DNA from: Legionella tucsonensis
Lineage (GTDB): Bacteria > Pseudomonadota > Gammaproteobacteria > Legionellales > Legionellaceae
Assembly (NCBI RefSeq): GCF_001468035.1
Contig: NZ_LNZA01000001.1
Location: 2,687,838-2,751,837 of the forward strand
Length of the DNA: 64,000 nt
Direction: 5' to 3'
How positions within the stretch are numbered: the stretch's first letter is position 1; each line of letters starts with the position of its first letter. This document shows, one piece after another, positions 1 to 8,382 of the stretch. The position numbers and the translations under genes were made by a program. The notes beneath the pieces are model-generated. The model ran no database searches. It saw only the letters and a program-made list of their open reading frames with translations, and had not been told where the DNA came from.

Positions 1-1
1 A

Positions 2-127
2 GATTCAGGCAATTCCAAACGCACTGTTAAAGCCTTAACGATAAGAATAACTATTTCGGTGAGTTTATTTATATTTTTATTAATTGCTTTTAAACTGGGT
101 TTAATTAAGCCGCATGGCATTAATTAA
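2..127 (+). CDS. C-terminal end of a small membrane protein (5' end outside window)
   Basis: An open frame enters from the left edge and stops at a TAA at 125-127. It gives 41 residues: a basic stretch, then one clear hydrophobic segment of about 20 residues, then a short tail reading KPHGIN before the stop. This looks like the end of a short single-span inner-membrane protein. I do not recognise the family. The hydrophobic run and the position just ahead of the next gene's leader support a real gene, but the start is not visible, so a chance open frame cannot be excluded. Confidence 0.4.
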   Translation, partial: DSGNSKRTVKALTIRITISVSLFIFLLIAFKLGLIKPHGIN

Positions 128-177
128 CGTAAGTTCAAAATAAATTTTTTTACTTTTTATTTTGCTAAACGAACGTT

Positions 178-212
178 ATCCGTAAAAATGCAAAGCATTT
201 TGTACGGGATCC
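178..212. other. imperfect hairpin in the leader of the next gene
   Basis: The arms ATCC-GTA-AAAATGC and GCATTTT-GTAC-GGAT face each other around AAA, giving a stem of about 14 pairs with small bulges. No T-run follows, so a strong intrinsic terminator is unlikely. It lies about 35 bases before the start of the gene at 245 and could be a weak terminator for the upstream gene or a leader structure. Confidence 0.35.
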
Positions 213-244
213 ATTCTGAATAACTCTGACTTTAAGGATATAAT

Positions 245-682
245 ATGCGTATCTTGTTAATCAGTCTTCTATTTCTCTGTAATTGGATACATGCTGACAC
301 GATAAAAAACTATATGAACATTGCTGATAATATTCCACAGATGGAAATTAAAGCAGATCCCCAGGCTCAAGCATGGGCACGTTCAGCTCGTCATGTTTTA
401 ACCATAACTTGCGAAAGCATTGCAGAAACAATGATTCATGCAAATGAAATTACAAAGAATCAAGGTAACCCTATATTTTGTTTACCGGCTGGGGTACAAC
501 TTAATGCCTCTACTCTTTGCGAATTGATTCAGCAAACTTATAAGGAGTTATCAAGCCAGCAAAGCGACAAAGACTCTATGACTGTATCACAGGTAGCCTG
601 GTTAGGCGCGAGCAAACATTACTCCTGCCAGCAAAATAAAAATCCACTAGTCCATGTTTCTGCGGCATTAGGACAGCATTAA
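245..682 (+). CDS. periplasmic Rap1a/Tai-like immunity-family protein (putative)
   Basis: 145 residues. A short signal peptide (MRILLISLLFLCNWIHA, cleavage after HA) sends it to the periplasm. The mature part carries a spaced cysteine pattern: TCESI near the middle, IFCLPAGV, and a terminal HYSC. The order Cys, then FCxPxGV, then a helix ending in Cys is typical of the Rap1a/Tai family, which neutralises type VI amidase effectors in Serratia. That function is family knowledge; no type VI gene is seen here, so the copy is an orphan. The start is supported by AAGGA about 6 bases upstream. The family call rests on motif memory only and could be wrong; the secreted, disulfide-bonded nature is firmer. 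Confidence 0.6.
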   Translation: MRILLISLLFLCNWIHADTIKNYMNIADNIPQMEIKADPQAQAWARSARHVLTITCESIAETMIHANEITKNQGNPIFCLPAGVQLNASTLCELIQQTYKELSSQQSDKDSMTVSQVAWLGASKHYSCQQNKNPLVHVSAALGQH

Positions 683-829
683 TCGTAGTACTCAGCCACT
701 TTCAGGGAACGGATATATTGGCACATCTTGCGAGAAACATTACCATTAATAGATAAAATTGGAACATTCTGGGGCATGGCCTGGATACAACTTCGCTACC
801 ACCTCCAGGCTATGCAATATTATGTCAAT

Positions 830-1171
830 TTATTTACTAAATTCTTCAAAAGCTTCTAAAGCTTCAGCAGCGTACATCAAAGATGGGCCGCCCCCCATAT
901 ATACAGCCATACCTAAGGTTTCTAAAAGTTCTTCGCGTGTTGTTTGTAATTTAATTAATGTTTGAGAATGAAAGCCGATACAACCAGGGCATTGTTTGGC
1001 GACAGCTAAAGCCATAGCAATTAATTCTTTCGTTTTTTTGTCTAATGCACCGTCTTTAGTTGCTGCTTGGGCTATAGCTGAAAATCCAGACATTACTTCT
1101 GGCATTTCCTTGCGCATTTTCGCTAATTGGGTACTAATATCTTTAGTTATTTGAGAAAATTTATCTGACAT
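830..1171 (-). CDS. carboxymuconolactone decarboxylase / AhpD-like protein
   Basis: 113 residues, the usual length of a single-domain CMD protein. The AhpD-like redox motif CPGC (Cys61, Cys64) is followed by His68 in CIGFHSQ, and the glycine-rich AVYMGGGPS segment lies near the end. Family members are small all-helical proteins acting as peroxidase partners or decarboxylases; the CxxC-His arrangement favours a thiol-redox role in antioxidant defence over lactone decarboxylation. Start choice is secure: AAAGGAG lies about 9 bases before the ATG. It stands alone, with no peroxiredoxin gene next to it. No export signal, so cytoplasmic. Confidence 0.85.
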   Translation of the reverse strand: MSDKFSQITKDISTQLAKMRKEMPEVMSGFSAIAQAATKDGALDKKTKELIAMALAVAKQCPGCIGFHSQTLIKLQTTREELLETLGMAVYMGGGPSLMYAAEALEAFEEFSK

Positions 1172-1277
1172 TTAAGAAATCTCCTTTTGAAACCACTTAT
1201 TTAAATTTCATCTTACTTGTTATTATGAGGCAACACGTAAATGGTTTAGTTTAAGTAATTATTTTTAATAATAAATA

Positions 1278-1294
1278 CCGAGAAGCACTCTCGG
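1278..1294 (-). terminator. putative intrinsic terminator of the 1382-1918 gene
   Basis: CCGAGA and TCTCGG form a perfect 6-bp stem around a 5-base loop. Read on the minus strand the stem is followed by TATTTATTATT, a T-rich run. It lies about 90 bases beyond the stop of the minus-strand gene at 1382. Confidence 0.45.
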
Positions 1295-1381
1295 ACCCTA
1301 TTTACATTGCTACTAAGCTAGCGAAATGAAAAACAGGTCCCTAAATTTACCGCATTACTTTGTTTAGAAAAAGATTATTGT

Positions 1382-1918
1382 TTAAGAAACAGCACGATTT
1401 AATGTTTCTTTTGCTAAAGTCAGGCGACGCTCTACTTCCCCTAATTCTGCTTGTAAATGCAAAATTGCACCTGAATTACGATTATGTTTCAAATGTACCA
1501 ATGTCTTAGCCATTGCTTGCTGTTGCTCTAAAAGCGTATGAATTTCCATTTCAAGCTCATTTATCCATTGTTGTCTGGTACTCAACATCTTTATACCAAA
1601 ATAAACTTTTTCTTTAGATTTACTTTTGCCTTGATGCATTTGGCATAAAACAACTAAGACATTAATTTTTTGTCTGATTCGCTCGGCCAAATAAAAAGCA
1701 CTGTGCATGTTTTGCTGCTTGGATAACGCATGGATGTCCGCTTTAATTTCTGCAATGCATGCAGAACCACTTGCGTCTGCATCAAAATGAAATAACCCTT
1801 TAGGTAACTGGTGACTTGAAAAAAATGAACCGAGCTCGCTAATTTTCCATTCCAACTCAGGTAATCGTTCCATTAACTGGCTCAATAATTCATTCGATGC
1901 TTCTGTGGGTGTATCCAT
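1382..1918 (-). CDS. helical hypothetical protein
   Basis: 178 residues, not recognised. Almost the whole sequence is predicted helix by composition. The second half (about residues 115-175) is rich in Glu, Gln, Leu and Lys in heptad-like spacing (LEMEIHTLLEQQQAM, LQAELGEVERRL), suggesting a coiled coil. There is no signal peptide or membrane segment, so a cytoplasmic protein is likely. It starts 52 bases after the stop of the APC permease on the same strand and may be co-transcribed with it. No visible motif supports a biochemical role. Confidence 0.7.
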   Translation of the reverse strand: MDTPTEASNELLSQLMERLPELEWKISELGSFFSSHQLPKGLFHFDADASGSACIAEIKADIHALSKQQNMHSAFYLAERIRQKINVLVVLCQMHQGKSKSKEKVYFGIKMLSTRQQWINELEMEIHTLLEQQQAMAKTLVHLKHNRNSGAILHLQAELGEVERRLTLAKETLNRAVS

Positions 1919-1970
1919 GCTTTTTTCTCAAATGCCCTTCTTACTGGGGATCAGGAACATATACAAATGT

Positions 1971-3380
1971 TTAATCAGGAAGAGCAGCGTCCAATACAAC
2001 TGTTTTTCCTTGTGACCAAGTACTGATAAACGGTGGCAAACACATTAAAATTAAACCTCCAATTAAGGTCAACTCATAACGCGACAGACTACCTACATTG
2101 ATTCCTTCTGGCGGGATAAAACTCACCACCATGGTAGCGCATACGCCAATAATGCCTATACCTGCAACAAATAACATACCGATTAAACCGCCGGGAATTT
2201 GAAATGGTCGATGATGATACGGCTCTGCCAACCGCAATTTAATTGCTGCTGCAAACATAATGAAATACATCAACATGTATAATTGTGCAGCTAAAGCGGT
2301 TAACAACCAATAAGAGCCATTCACACTTGGCATAAATAAGAATAAGCCTGACAATACAGTAACAATGCTTGCCTGAGTAAAAAGCATAACAACAGGCGCA
2401 CCTTTTACATTAGTGCGTTGGAAATATTCAGGTAAATTACCATCTTCTGCAGCAACCAATAATCCTTTTGTCGGAGCAATTATCCAGTTACTCACACCAC
2501 CAAGTCCCCCTAAAACCAGCATTACAGCAACCACAGGCATCATCCAAACCAGGTGATAACTGGAAAAGAATGCTTCGAATGCTTGCATAATTCCTGCTAC
2601 CAAATTGATGTCATTTCCAGGTAAAACAATTGCTATAGCCAAGGACCCCAGAATTAAGGTACTTAAAATAATTCCTACTGAATAGATTAAGACTTTAGGA
2701 AAAGCATGCTGCGGATTGTTGACATCATTGGCATGAACTGTCGCAATTTCGATACCACAAAAAGACATAATAATTGCGGTTAGGGAAACCCACATGGATT
2801 TATCATTTAAATGCGGTACGATACTCGGAATATCAAATTGAATTTGCAAAGGATTACCTTGAGTAACCCAAACAACCCCAAGACCGATAATCAACGACAT
2901 AGGCAACAACAAACCAGCAAGAGAACATAGATTACTGAATGCGGCTGAAGATTTCATGCCACGCAAATTCAATATCGTAGCCCCCCAAAATGAACTCACG
3001 ATTACCGCCCAGAGAAAATAAGGATTACTTGTCAATGTCGGATTAATTAAGTAGCCGATCGTTCCTGCGACAAAAGATAAAATCGTTGGATACCAAATTA
3101 CATTTTCTATCCACTGCAGCCAAATAGCTAAAAAACCCATTTTTTTGCCAAAAGCCTGTTTGACCCAAATGTAAATCCCTCCTTGCTTTGCCCACCCGGA
3201 AGCCAGTTCTGCTGAAACCAAGGCAGTTGGGATTAGAAAAAATAAAGCACCTAAAACAAAATAAAAAATTAATTGACTACCAAATAAGGCTGTAGCAGGC
3301 AAATTACGTATGCTATCTACAGAACCAACTGTAATCATAGTCAAACTGAAAAGTGTCAGTGAATGTTTTTTATCGATCAT
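1971..3380 (-). CDS. APC-family amino acid permease (glutamate/GABA antiporter-like)
   Basis: 469 residues with about 12 hydrophobic segments, the normal size for the amino acid-polyamine-organocation superfamily. The N-terminal part carries the family's first helix (MITVGSVDSIRNLP) and the Gly-rich GGIYIWVKQAFG stretch before helix 3. The pattern around WIENVIWYPTILSF resembles the GadC-like glutamate/GABA antiporter subgroup, but the substrate cannot be fixed from sequence. It acts in the inner membrane as amino acid importer or exchanger. AAGGAATGCG before the ATG supports the start. The helical gene at 1382 follows on the same strand. No decarboxylase partner is seen here. Confidence 0.85.
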   Translation of the reverse strand: MIDKKHSLTLFSLTMITVGSVDSIRNLPATALFGSQLIFYFVLGALFFLIPTALVSAELASGWAKQGGIYIWVKQAFGKKMGFLAIWLQWIENVIWYPTILSFVAGTIGYLINPTLTSNPYFLWAVIVSSFWGATILNLRGMKSSAAFSNLCSLAGLLLPMSLIIGLGVVWVTQGNPLQIQFDIPSIVPHLNDKSMWVSLTAIIMSFCGIEIATVHANDVNNPQHAFPKVLIYSVGIILSTLILGSLAIAIVLPGNDINLVAGIMQAFEAFFSSYHLVWMMPVVAVMLVLGGLGGVSNWIIAPTKGLLVAAEDGNLPEYFQRTNVKGAPVVMLFTQASIVTVLSGLFLFMPSVNGSYWLLTALAAQLYMLMYFIMFAAAIKLRLAEPYHHRPFQIPGGLIGMLFVAGIGIIGVCATMVVSFIPPEGINVGSLSRYELTLIGGLILMCLPPFISTWSQGKTVVLDAALPD

Positions 3381-3697
3381 CGCATTCCTTCGGTGCAGTT
3401 TTTGGGCATGCAGAAGCTTAATTATATAAAAATTAGCTTAAGAAACCCTTAATAATAGGGTAACAATTAAACAAAATGTTCCTTGATTTCGTTTATCAAC
3501 CCACAAGCTTTTTAGCGTGCACTGTAAAATAACATGATTTAATCAGAAAATCTCTGCCTTTTTTCCTGTCTTTATGCACAAAATCATTTGCCCCCGCTAG
3601 GGAAGTGAGCAACATAAAAAAACCTCCCGCTAAGCTAGACAGTTTCATATCATAGCTTCTCTATGCTATAGTTTCTTCTTTTTTCGGGCAACATATC
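3381..3697. promoter_or_regulatory. divergent intergenic region with candidate ffh promoter
   Basis: 317 bases between the permease (leftward) and ffh (rightward). The best promoter for ffh is TTTCAT at 3643-3648 and an extended minus-10 TGcTATAGT at 3664-3672, with 18 bases between the hexamers, placing transcription start close to the ATG at 3698. A second motif, two copies of CCCGCTA (near 3594 and 3627), is repeated at short distance; its meaning is unclear. No small gene was found here. Confidence 0.45.
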
Positions 3698-5077
3698 ATG
3701 TTTGAAACCTTAACCGAACGTTTGACCCACACCTTCAAAAATCTACGAGGGAAGGGTCGATTAACTGAAGATAATGTACAACACGCCCTGCGTGAGGTCA
3801 GGCTTTCACTGCTTGAAGCAGATGTTGCCTTACCGGTCATTAAAGAATTCATAGAGCAAGTGAAACAGAAGGCTTTAGGGCAAGAAGTTTTAACCGAATT
3901 AAATCCTGATCAAGCCTTTATTAAAATCGTTCATGATGAGTTAGTCCATATCATGGGCGATGAGCGTGCTGAGCTTAATTTTAAAACCCAACCTCCTGCC
4001 GTATTTCTGATGGCTGGATTGCAAGGTTCGGGAAAAACAACCAGTACTGCAAAACTCGCCCGTTATTTGAAAGAGTCTGAAAATAAAAAGGTAATGGTGG
4101 TCAGCGTCGACGTTTATCGACCCGCTGCGATCCAACAGCTTAAAGTATTAGCAGAACAAATAGACGTCGCTTTCTTCCCGGCAGCAGCAAATGAAGAGCC
4201 ACTCACTATCGCAAAAAAAGCGCTTGATACCGCGAAAAAGCAATATATGGATGTGCTGCTGATCGATACAGCGGGTCGTTTGCATATCGATACCGATATG
4301 ATGGACGAAATTAAAGGCTTAAACCAGGAACTGCATCCGATTGAAACCCTATTTGTTGTTGACAGCATGACCGGGCAAGATGCCGCAAATACAGCAAAAG
4401 CCTTTCATGAAGCATTACCATTAACGGGAGTCATTCTGACTAAAACAGATGGTGATGCTCGTGGAGGTGCTGCTCTGTCTGTAAGGAAGATTACAGGAAA
4501 ACCAATAAAATTTATTGGTAGCGGTGAAAAAGTAGAAGCTTTAGAACCATTTCATCCTGAGCGAATTGCCTCAAGAATTCTTGGTATGGGTGATATTCTT
4601 ACCCTTATTGAAGAAGTCGAACGAAAAGCAGACAAACAAGCGAGTGAAAAACTGGCTAAAAAGTTGAAAAAAGGAAAAAGCTTTGATCTGGAAGATTTCA
4701 AACAACAATTACTGCAAATGAATAATATGGGTGGTATTACTGGCATGATGAGCAAGCTACCTGGTGTCAGCCAAATGATGCCACAACAGGCAATGAAACA
4801 AGTCAGCGATAAAGCCATGGTACAAACCATTGCGATTATCAATTCCATGACTCCCAAAGAACGCCGTATCCCCAAGCTTATTGTGGGTTCACGCAAAAAA
4901 CGTATTGCCATGGGTTCAGGAACACAGATACAAGACGTGAATAAATTATTAAAGCAATTTGAGCAAATGCAAAAAATGATGAAAAAATTTACCAAACCTG
5001 GCGGGATGCAAAAAATGATGCGTGGAATTGGTGGTATGGCTGGGTTAAAAGGCATATTACCCGATGATTTTAAATAA
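3698..5077 (+). CDS. ffh: signal recognition particle protein Ffh
   Basis: 459 residues, full length for bacterial Ffh (SRP54). It binds signal sequences of nascent inner-membrane and secretory proteins together with 4.5S RNA and delivers them to FtsY. Order: N domain (1-85), GTPase G domain with P-loop GLQGSGKTT (107-115), DTAGR (190-194) and TKTDGDARGG (248-257), then the methionine-rich M domain from about 300 (MNNMGGITGMMSKLPG and the final MQKMMRG) that grips signal peptides. Its place directly upstream of rpsP is the common Gammaproteobacterial arrangement. The ribosomal operon follows 85 bases later. Confidence 0.98.
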   Translation: MFETLTERLTHTFKNLRGKGRLTEDNVQHALREVRLSLLEADVALPVIKEFIEQVKQKALGQEVLTELNPDQAFIKIVHDELVHIMGDERAELNFKTQPPAVFLMAGLQGSGKTTSTAKLARYLKESENKKVMVVSVDVYRPAAIQQLKVLAEQIDVAFFPAAANEEPLTIAKKALDTAKKQYMDVLLIDTAGRLHIDTDMMDEIKGLNQELHPIETLFVVDSMTGQDAANTAKAFHEALPLTGVILTKTDGDARGGAALSVRKITGKPIKFIGSGEKVEALEPFHPERIASRILGMGDILTLIEEVERKADKQASEKLAKKLKKGKSFDLEDFKQQLLQMNNMGGITGMMSKLPGVSQMMPQQAMKQVSDKAMVQTIAIINSMTPKERRIPKLIVGSRKKRIAMGSGTQIQDVNKLLKQFEQMQKMMKKFTKPGGMQKMMRGIGGMAGLKGILPDDFK

Positions 5078-5162
5078 TTCGCAAGAATTACTTCACATGC
5101 CGCATTAATTTTCGTACAATACACGGCATTTTTACGTAACCACTCTAAAGTAGAGGAAAACA

Positions 5163-5420
5163 ATGGTCGTTATACGTTTATCAAGAGGTGGCGCCAAAAA
5201 GCGTCCGTTTTATCATATGGTCGTTACTGACAGCCGCAAACGTCGCGATGGCAGTTATATTGAGCGCATCGGTTATTTTAACCCTATAGCACGTGGGCAA
5301 GAGGTACGTTTGCACATTGATACAGAAAAATTAAGCCACTGGCAAAAAGTAGGCGCACAATTGTCTGATCGCGTCAGTGCTTTAATTAAAGAATTTAATA
5401 ATAAAGGCGAAGCTGCTTAA
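5163..5420 (+). CDS. rpsP: 30S ribosomal protein S16
   Basis: 85 residues, typical for bS16. The hallmark N-terminus [21 protein letters not shown] and the [12 protein letters not shown] segment are present. It binds 16S rRNA during 30S assembly. First gene of the rpsP-rimM-trmD-rplS operon; AGAGGAAAACA precedes the ATG. The gap upstream (5078-5162) is a likely promoter region. Confidence 0.98.
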   Translation: MVVIRLSRGGAKKRPFYHMVVTDSRKRRDGSYIERIGYFNPIARGQEVRLHIDTEKLSHWQKVGAQLSDRVSALIKEFNNKGEAA

Positions 5421-5424
5421 TAAC

Positions 5425-5934
5425 GTGAACAATCAGGAAAACTGGATAGTAATTGCCCGCTTTGGGCGGCCTCATGGTGTTAAAGGTTTTGTTACGGTTC
5501 ACTCCTTTACAGAGCCTCGTGATAATGTTCTAAAGTATGCAGATTGGTATGCCTTTATTAACAGTAAATGGCAACCAATCAAATTATTGCGTGCCGAAGT
5601 ACAAAATAAATCCATCATAGTCCAAATTGAAGGTTATCCTGAACGTGAACTTGTAGCGCACCTCACTAATATAGAAATTGCGGTTCAACAGGGACAACTG
5701 GAAAAACTAGAGCCTGGTGAATATTACTGGCATCAACTCATAGGTATGAGTGTCATCAACCAGCAAGGTGATCCTTTTGGAAAAGTCATTGAAATAATCC
5801 CTACAGGTGCCAATGATGTGCTGGTTGTAGAAGGTAGCAAAAGACATTTAATACCTTATTTACCTGGCAAATTTATATTAGATATTGATCCCAAACAGCA
5901 AGTAATTACTGTTGATTGGGATGTGGATTTTTAA
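5425..5934 (+). CDS. rimM: ribosome maturation factor RimM
   Basis: 169 residues. RimM assists maturation of the 16S rRNA 3' domain and binds S19. The N-terminal motif GRPHGVKGFVTVHSFT (about residues 13-28) and the C-terminal PRC-barrel part with YYWHQLIGM and GANDVLVVEG are diagnostic. It uses a GTG start four bases after rpsP's stop. The stop codon directly abuts the next start, so translation is tightly coupled to both neighbours. Confidence 0.97.
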   Translation: MNNQENWIVIARFGRPHGVKGFVTVHSFTEPRDNVLKYADWYAFINSKWQPIKLLRAEVQNKSIIVQIEGYPERELVAHLTNIEIAVQQGQLEKLEPGEYYWHQLIGMSVINQQGDPFGKVIEIIPTGANDVLVVEGSKRHLIPYLPGKFILDIDPKQQVITVDWDVDF

Positions 5935-6684
5935 GTGGTACTTCATCTCGGAGTTATCAGCTTAATACCGGAAATACTCAATGCCCTGAATCATGGTATT
6001 ACGGGACGAGCAATTGAGCAGGGATTAGTAAAAATTGATTACTGGAATCCCAGAGATTGGTCTTCCAGGTCCTACAGACAGGTTGATGACAAGCCTTATG
6101 GGGGCGGCCCGGGAATGGTTATGATGTATGAGCCCTTAAAAGGGGCTATTATGCAGGCACGTAGTCAAATGCCGAGTCATTGTAAAACGATTTATCTAAG
6201 TCCTCAGGGTAAGGTAATTCGACAAAATGACTTGAATCAAGTGGTAAATGACAAACAACCCCTGCTTTTTATTTCTGGACGATATGAAGGAATTGATGAG
6301 CGTATTCTTCAACATTATGTAGATGAAGAATGGTCTCTTGGAGATTTTGTTTTAAGTGGCGGTGAGCTAGCCGCCACGGTATTTATCGATGCAATTATTC
6401 GCTTAATACCAGGTAGCTTAGGACATGTTGGTTCAGCAGAACAAGATTCATTTATGAATGGTTTACTGGATTGTCCTCATTATACCCGACCGGCAACCGT
6501 TGATGGATTAGAAGTGCCGCCTGTTTTACTAGGTGGTAACCATAGAGATATAGAACTGTGGCGAAGAAAGCAATCTCTGGGTAAAACCTGGATTAAACGT
6601 CCAGATTTACTTGAAAAAATACAGTTAAGTGAAACAGACAAGCAATTGCTTGCTGAGTTTAAGTATGAACACGGTGATTCCTGA
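5935..6684 (+). CDS. trmD: tRNA (guanine-N1-)-methyltransferase TrmD
   Basis: 249 residues, normal length. TrmD makes m1G37 in tRNAs with G36 and prevents +1 frameshifting. SPOUT trefoil-knot landmarks are visible: YLSPQGK, ISGRYEGIDERI, and the SAM-binding SLGDFVLSGGELAA stretch, plus the early KPYGGGPGMVM substrate-binding loop. The GTG start follows the rimM TAA with no spacer. Low translation through a GTG start agrees with the well-known lower output of trmD relative to the ribosomal genes of this operon (established in E. coli). Confidence 0.98.
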   Translation: MVLHLGVISLIPEILNALNHGITGRAIEQGLVKIDYWNPRDWSSRSYRQVDDKPYGGGPGMVMMYEPLKGAIMQARSQMPSHCKTIYLSPQGKVIRQNDLNQVVNDKQPLLFISGRYEGIDERILQHYVDEEWSLGDFVLSGGELAATVFIDAIIRLIPGSLGHVGSAEQDSFMNGLLDCPHYTRPATVDGLEVPPVLLGGNHRDIELWRRKQSLGKTWIKRPDLLEKIQLSETDKQLLAEFKYEHGDS

Positions 6685-6686
6685 GT

Positions 6687-6755
6687 GTGTCGTCATGAGT
6701 TTGGACGAAATGAAAATTGAAGCTGATTTGCAACCGTCTAAACTTGTGACGACAC
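6687..6755 (+). promoter_or_regulatory. long hairpin between trmD and rplS (possible rplS leader element)
   Basis: Arms of 21 bases at 6687-6707 and 6735-6755 are reverse complements at 18 of 21 positions (GTGTCGTC...GGACG against CGTC...GACGACAC), around a 27-base loop. The outer bases may add two pairs. The stem begins three bases after the trmD stop and ends about 24 bases before the rplS ribosome site GAGGAG (6779-6784). No T-run follows, so it is not an ordinary terminator. It could control rplS translation, protect an mRNA end or be an RNase III site. Confidence 0.6.
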
Positions 6756-6789
6756 GCCCTAAAGGATGAACCAATTTGAGGAGTAGTCC

Positions 6790-7155
6790 ATGACTAATAT
6801 AATTGACCAACTGAATGCTGAGCAAATGCAAGGCAAGGAAATTCCTGAATTCAATTCTGGTGATACTGTTTTGGTTCAAGTGAAAGTAATTGAAGGTAGC
6901 CGAGAGCGTTTGCAAGCTTTTGAAGGGGTTGTCATAGCAAAGCGTAATCGTGGTTTAAACTCTGCATTCACTGTTCGTAAAATTTCACACGGTGTTGGTG
7001 TTGAGCGTGTATTCCAAACTTACAGTCCTATTGTTGACAGTATTACTGTAAAAAGACGTGGTGATGTTCGTCGCGCTAAACTTTATTACCTACGTAATTT
7101 GGCTGGCCGTGCAGCACGTATCAAAGAAAAATTAACCAGTAAAAAAGCAGATTAA
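6790..7155 (+). CDS. rplS: 50S ribosomal protein L19
   Basis: 121 residues, usual for bL19, which sits at the 30S-50S interface. The family pattern is complete: [18 protein letters not shown], then [21 protein letters not shown], then [13 protein letters not shown] and the basic [14 protein letters not shown] stretch. A strong ribosome site (GAGGAG) lies five bases before the ATG, much better than those of rimM or trmD. Last gene of the operon; a terminator follows. Confidence 0.98.
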   Translation: MTNIIDQLNAEQMQGKEIPEFNSGDTVLVQVKVIEGSRERLQAFEGVVIAKRNRGLNSAFTVRKISHGVGVERVFQTYSPIVDSITVKRRGDVRRAKLYYLRNLAGRAARIKEKLTSKKAD

Positions 7156-7187
7156 TATTTAATTCCTCTCTGCTCTAAATTCAATTT

Positions 7188-7217
7188 GTCCCCGCACACG
7201 CGGGGATTCATTTTTAA
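7188..7217 (+). terminator. intrinsic terminator of the trmD operon
   Basis: TCCCCGC (7189-7195) pairs with GCGGGGA (7200-7206) around ACAC, and the stem is followed by TTCATTTTT. GC-rich stem plus T-run, 33 bases after the rplS stop. Confidence 0.85.
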
Positions 7218-7248
7218 ACTATTTTAATAGGTTTATATTTCTACTATC

Positions 7249-8382
7249 TTAATCCAGAGTTTTTCTAAAAATCAAAGTACCCAAAATTACAATAAAAAAG
7301 GTAAATAAAATAATAGGCCACACATCGGGCCATAAAATATTAAAATCCGCGCCTTTCAACATAATATTGCGGGTAATTCTAATAAAATGAGTCAATGGAA
7401 GTATTTGACCGATATTTTGTGCCCAAATTGGCATTCCACTAAAAGGGAATAAAAAGCCGGAAGTCATCACGGCTACTAATATGCACGCACTAATTGCTGC
7501 AACCGCTTGGAATTGTGTTTTTGCAAATGCTGAGATAACAAGTCCTAAGGACAGATTGCTAATCGCATAAAATGCCATGACAAATAGATAAAGAGATATA
7601 CTCCCATAAAATGGAACTGCGAAAACAAAAAAAGAAATTATGAGTAAAATAAATAAAATAAAATAACCAGCAATAAAATGGGGAATCACTTTTCCAAAAA
7701 TGATATTTGTTGCACTAAGAGGAGTGATTAATAGCGTTTCAAAGGTTCCAATTTCATACTCTGAGGTAATTGACATTGCCGTAAGAAGTGTAAGTGTCGT
7801 AAAAATTAATACAGAAATTAGCCCTGGTACAATATTATATTGTGAAATGCCTTCAGGATTAAATTTAGCATGGATATCAAATACAAAAGGTGCTCCTCTC
7901 GAAGCAAGATAATCTAAAGAGCCACGCAAATCACGTTCAAACAATTTAGAAGGTAATTCAGATGCAGCACGGAAAGCATTTGATATCGAGATTGGATCGG
8001 ACGCATCTGCTTCAATTAATACATGTGGTTTTTTTCCCCGGATTAAATCCCTTGAAAAATTAGGAGGGATGTTAATCACAAAAAGTCCTTTTCCACTAAG
8101 CAACAACTTATCTGCAGCTTTTTCTGATTGTGCAATAAAATTAAGTGAGAAGTAGTCTGTGTGCTTAAGACCTTCAAGCAGCGTGCGCGTAAATGAGTTC
8201 TCCTCAGGAGAAATCACCGCAGTGGGTAAATATTTAGGATTCGTATTAATCATGAATCCAAATAAAAGTATTTGCATTACAGGAATTAAGAATAAGAATA
8301 AAAAAGTTGAAATATTTCGTTTAATTTGAATAAATTCTTTTTTAGCAACCGAAAAAACTCGCCAAAGTTCCATTTTTATCAT
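7249..8382 (-). CDS. ABC-2 type export permease (YbhR/YbhS-like), copy 2
   Basis: 377 residues. One transmembrane segment near residues 23-45 (IPVMQILLFGFMI), then a periplasmic domain to about 170, then about five membrane segments, ending in RKTLD. This is the ABC2_membrane_3 plan of YbhS/YbhR/YhhJ-type permeases, which work as heterodimers with a cytoplasmic ATPase to push drugs or lipids outward through a membrane-fusion protein. Its start is at the base after the ATPase stop, so the two are translated together. It has the same length as, and very similar sequence to, the permease at 10203, suggesting duplication inside the cassette. Substrate unknown. Confidence 0.88.
   Translation of the reverse strand: MIKMELWRVFSVAKKEFIQIKRNISTFLFLFLIPVMQILLFGFMINTNPKYLPTAVISPEENSFTRTLLEGLKHTDYFSLNFIAQSEKAADKLLLSGKGLFVINIPPNFSRDLIRGKKPHVLIEADASDPISISNAFRAASELPSKLFERDLRGSLDYLASRGAPFVFDIHAKFNPEGISQYNIVPGLISVLIFTTLTLLTAMSITSEYEIGTFETLLITPLSATNIIFGKVIPHFIAGYFILFILLIISFFVFAVPFYGSISLYLFVMAFYAISNLSLGLVISAFAKTQFQAVAAISACILVAVMTSGFLFPFSGMPIWAQNIGQILPLTHFIRITRNIMLKGADFNILWPDVWPIILFTFFIVILGTLIFRKTLD

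Noticed and set aside
5097-5134. ATGCCG...CGGCAT with following T-run between ffh and rpsP
   Set aside because: The loop would be about 21 bases and the stem only 6 bp; too weak to call a terminator, although attenuation is not excluded.
4552-5163. 203-codon minus-strand frame opposite ffh
   Set aside because: It lies wholly antisense to the certain ffh gene, has an odd Cys/Ile/Pro-rich composition and no ribosome site; it is a shadow frame.
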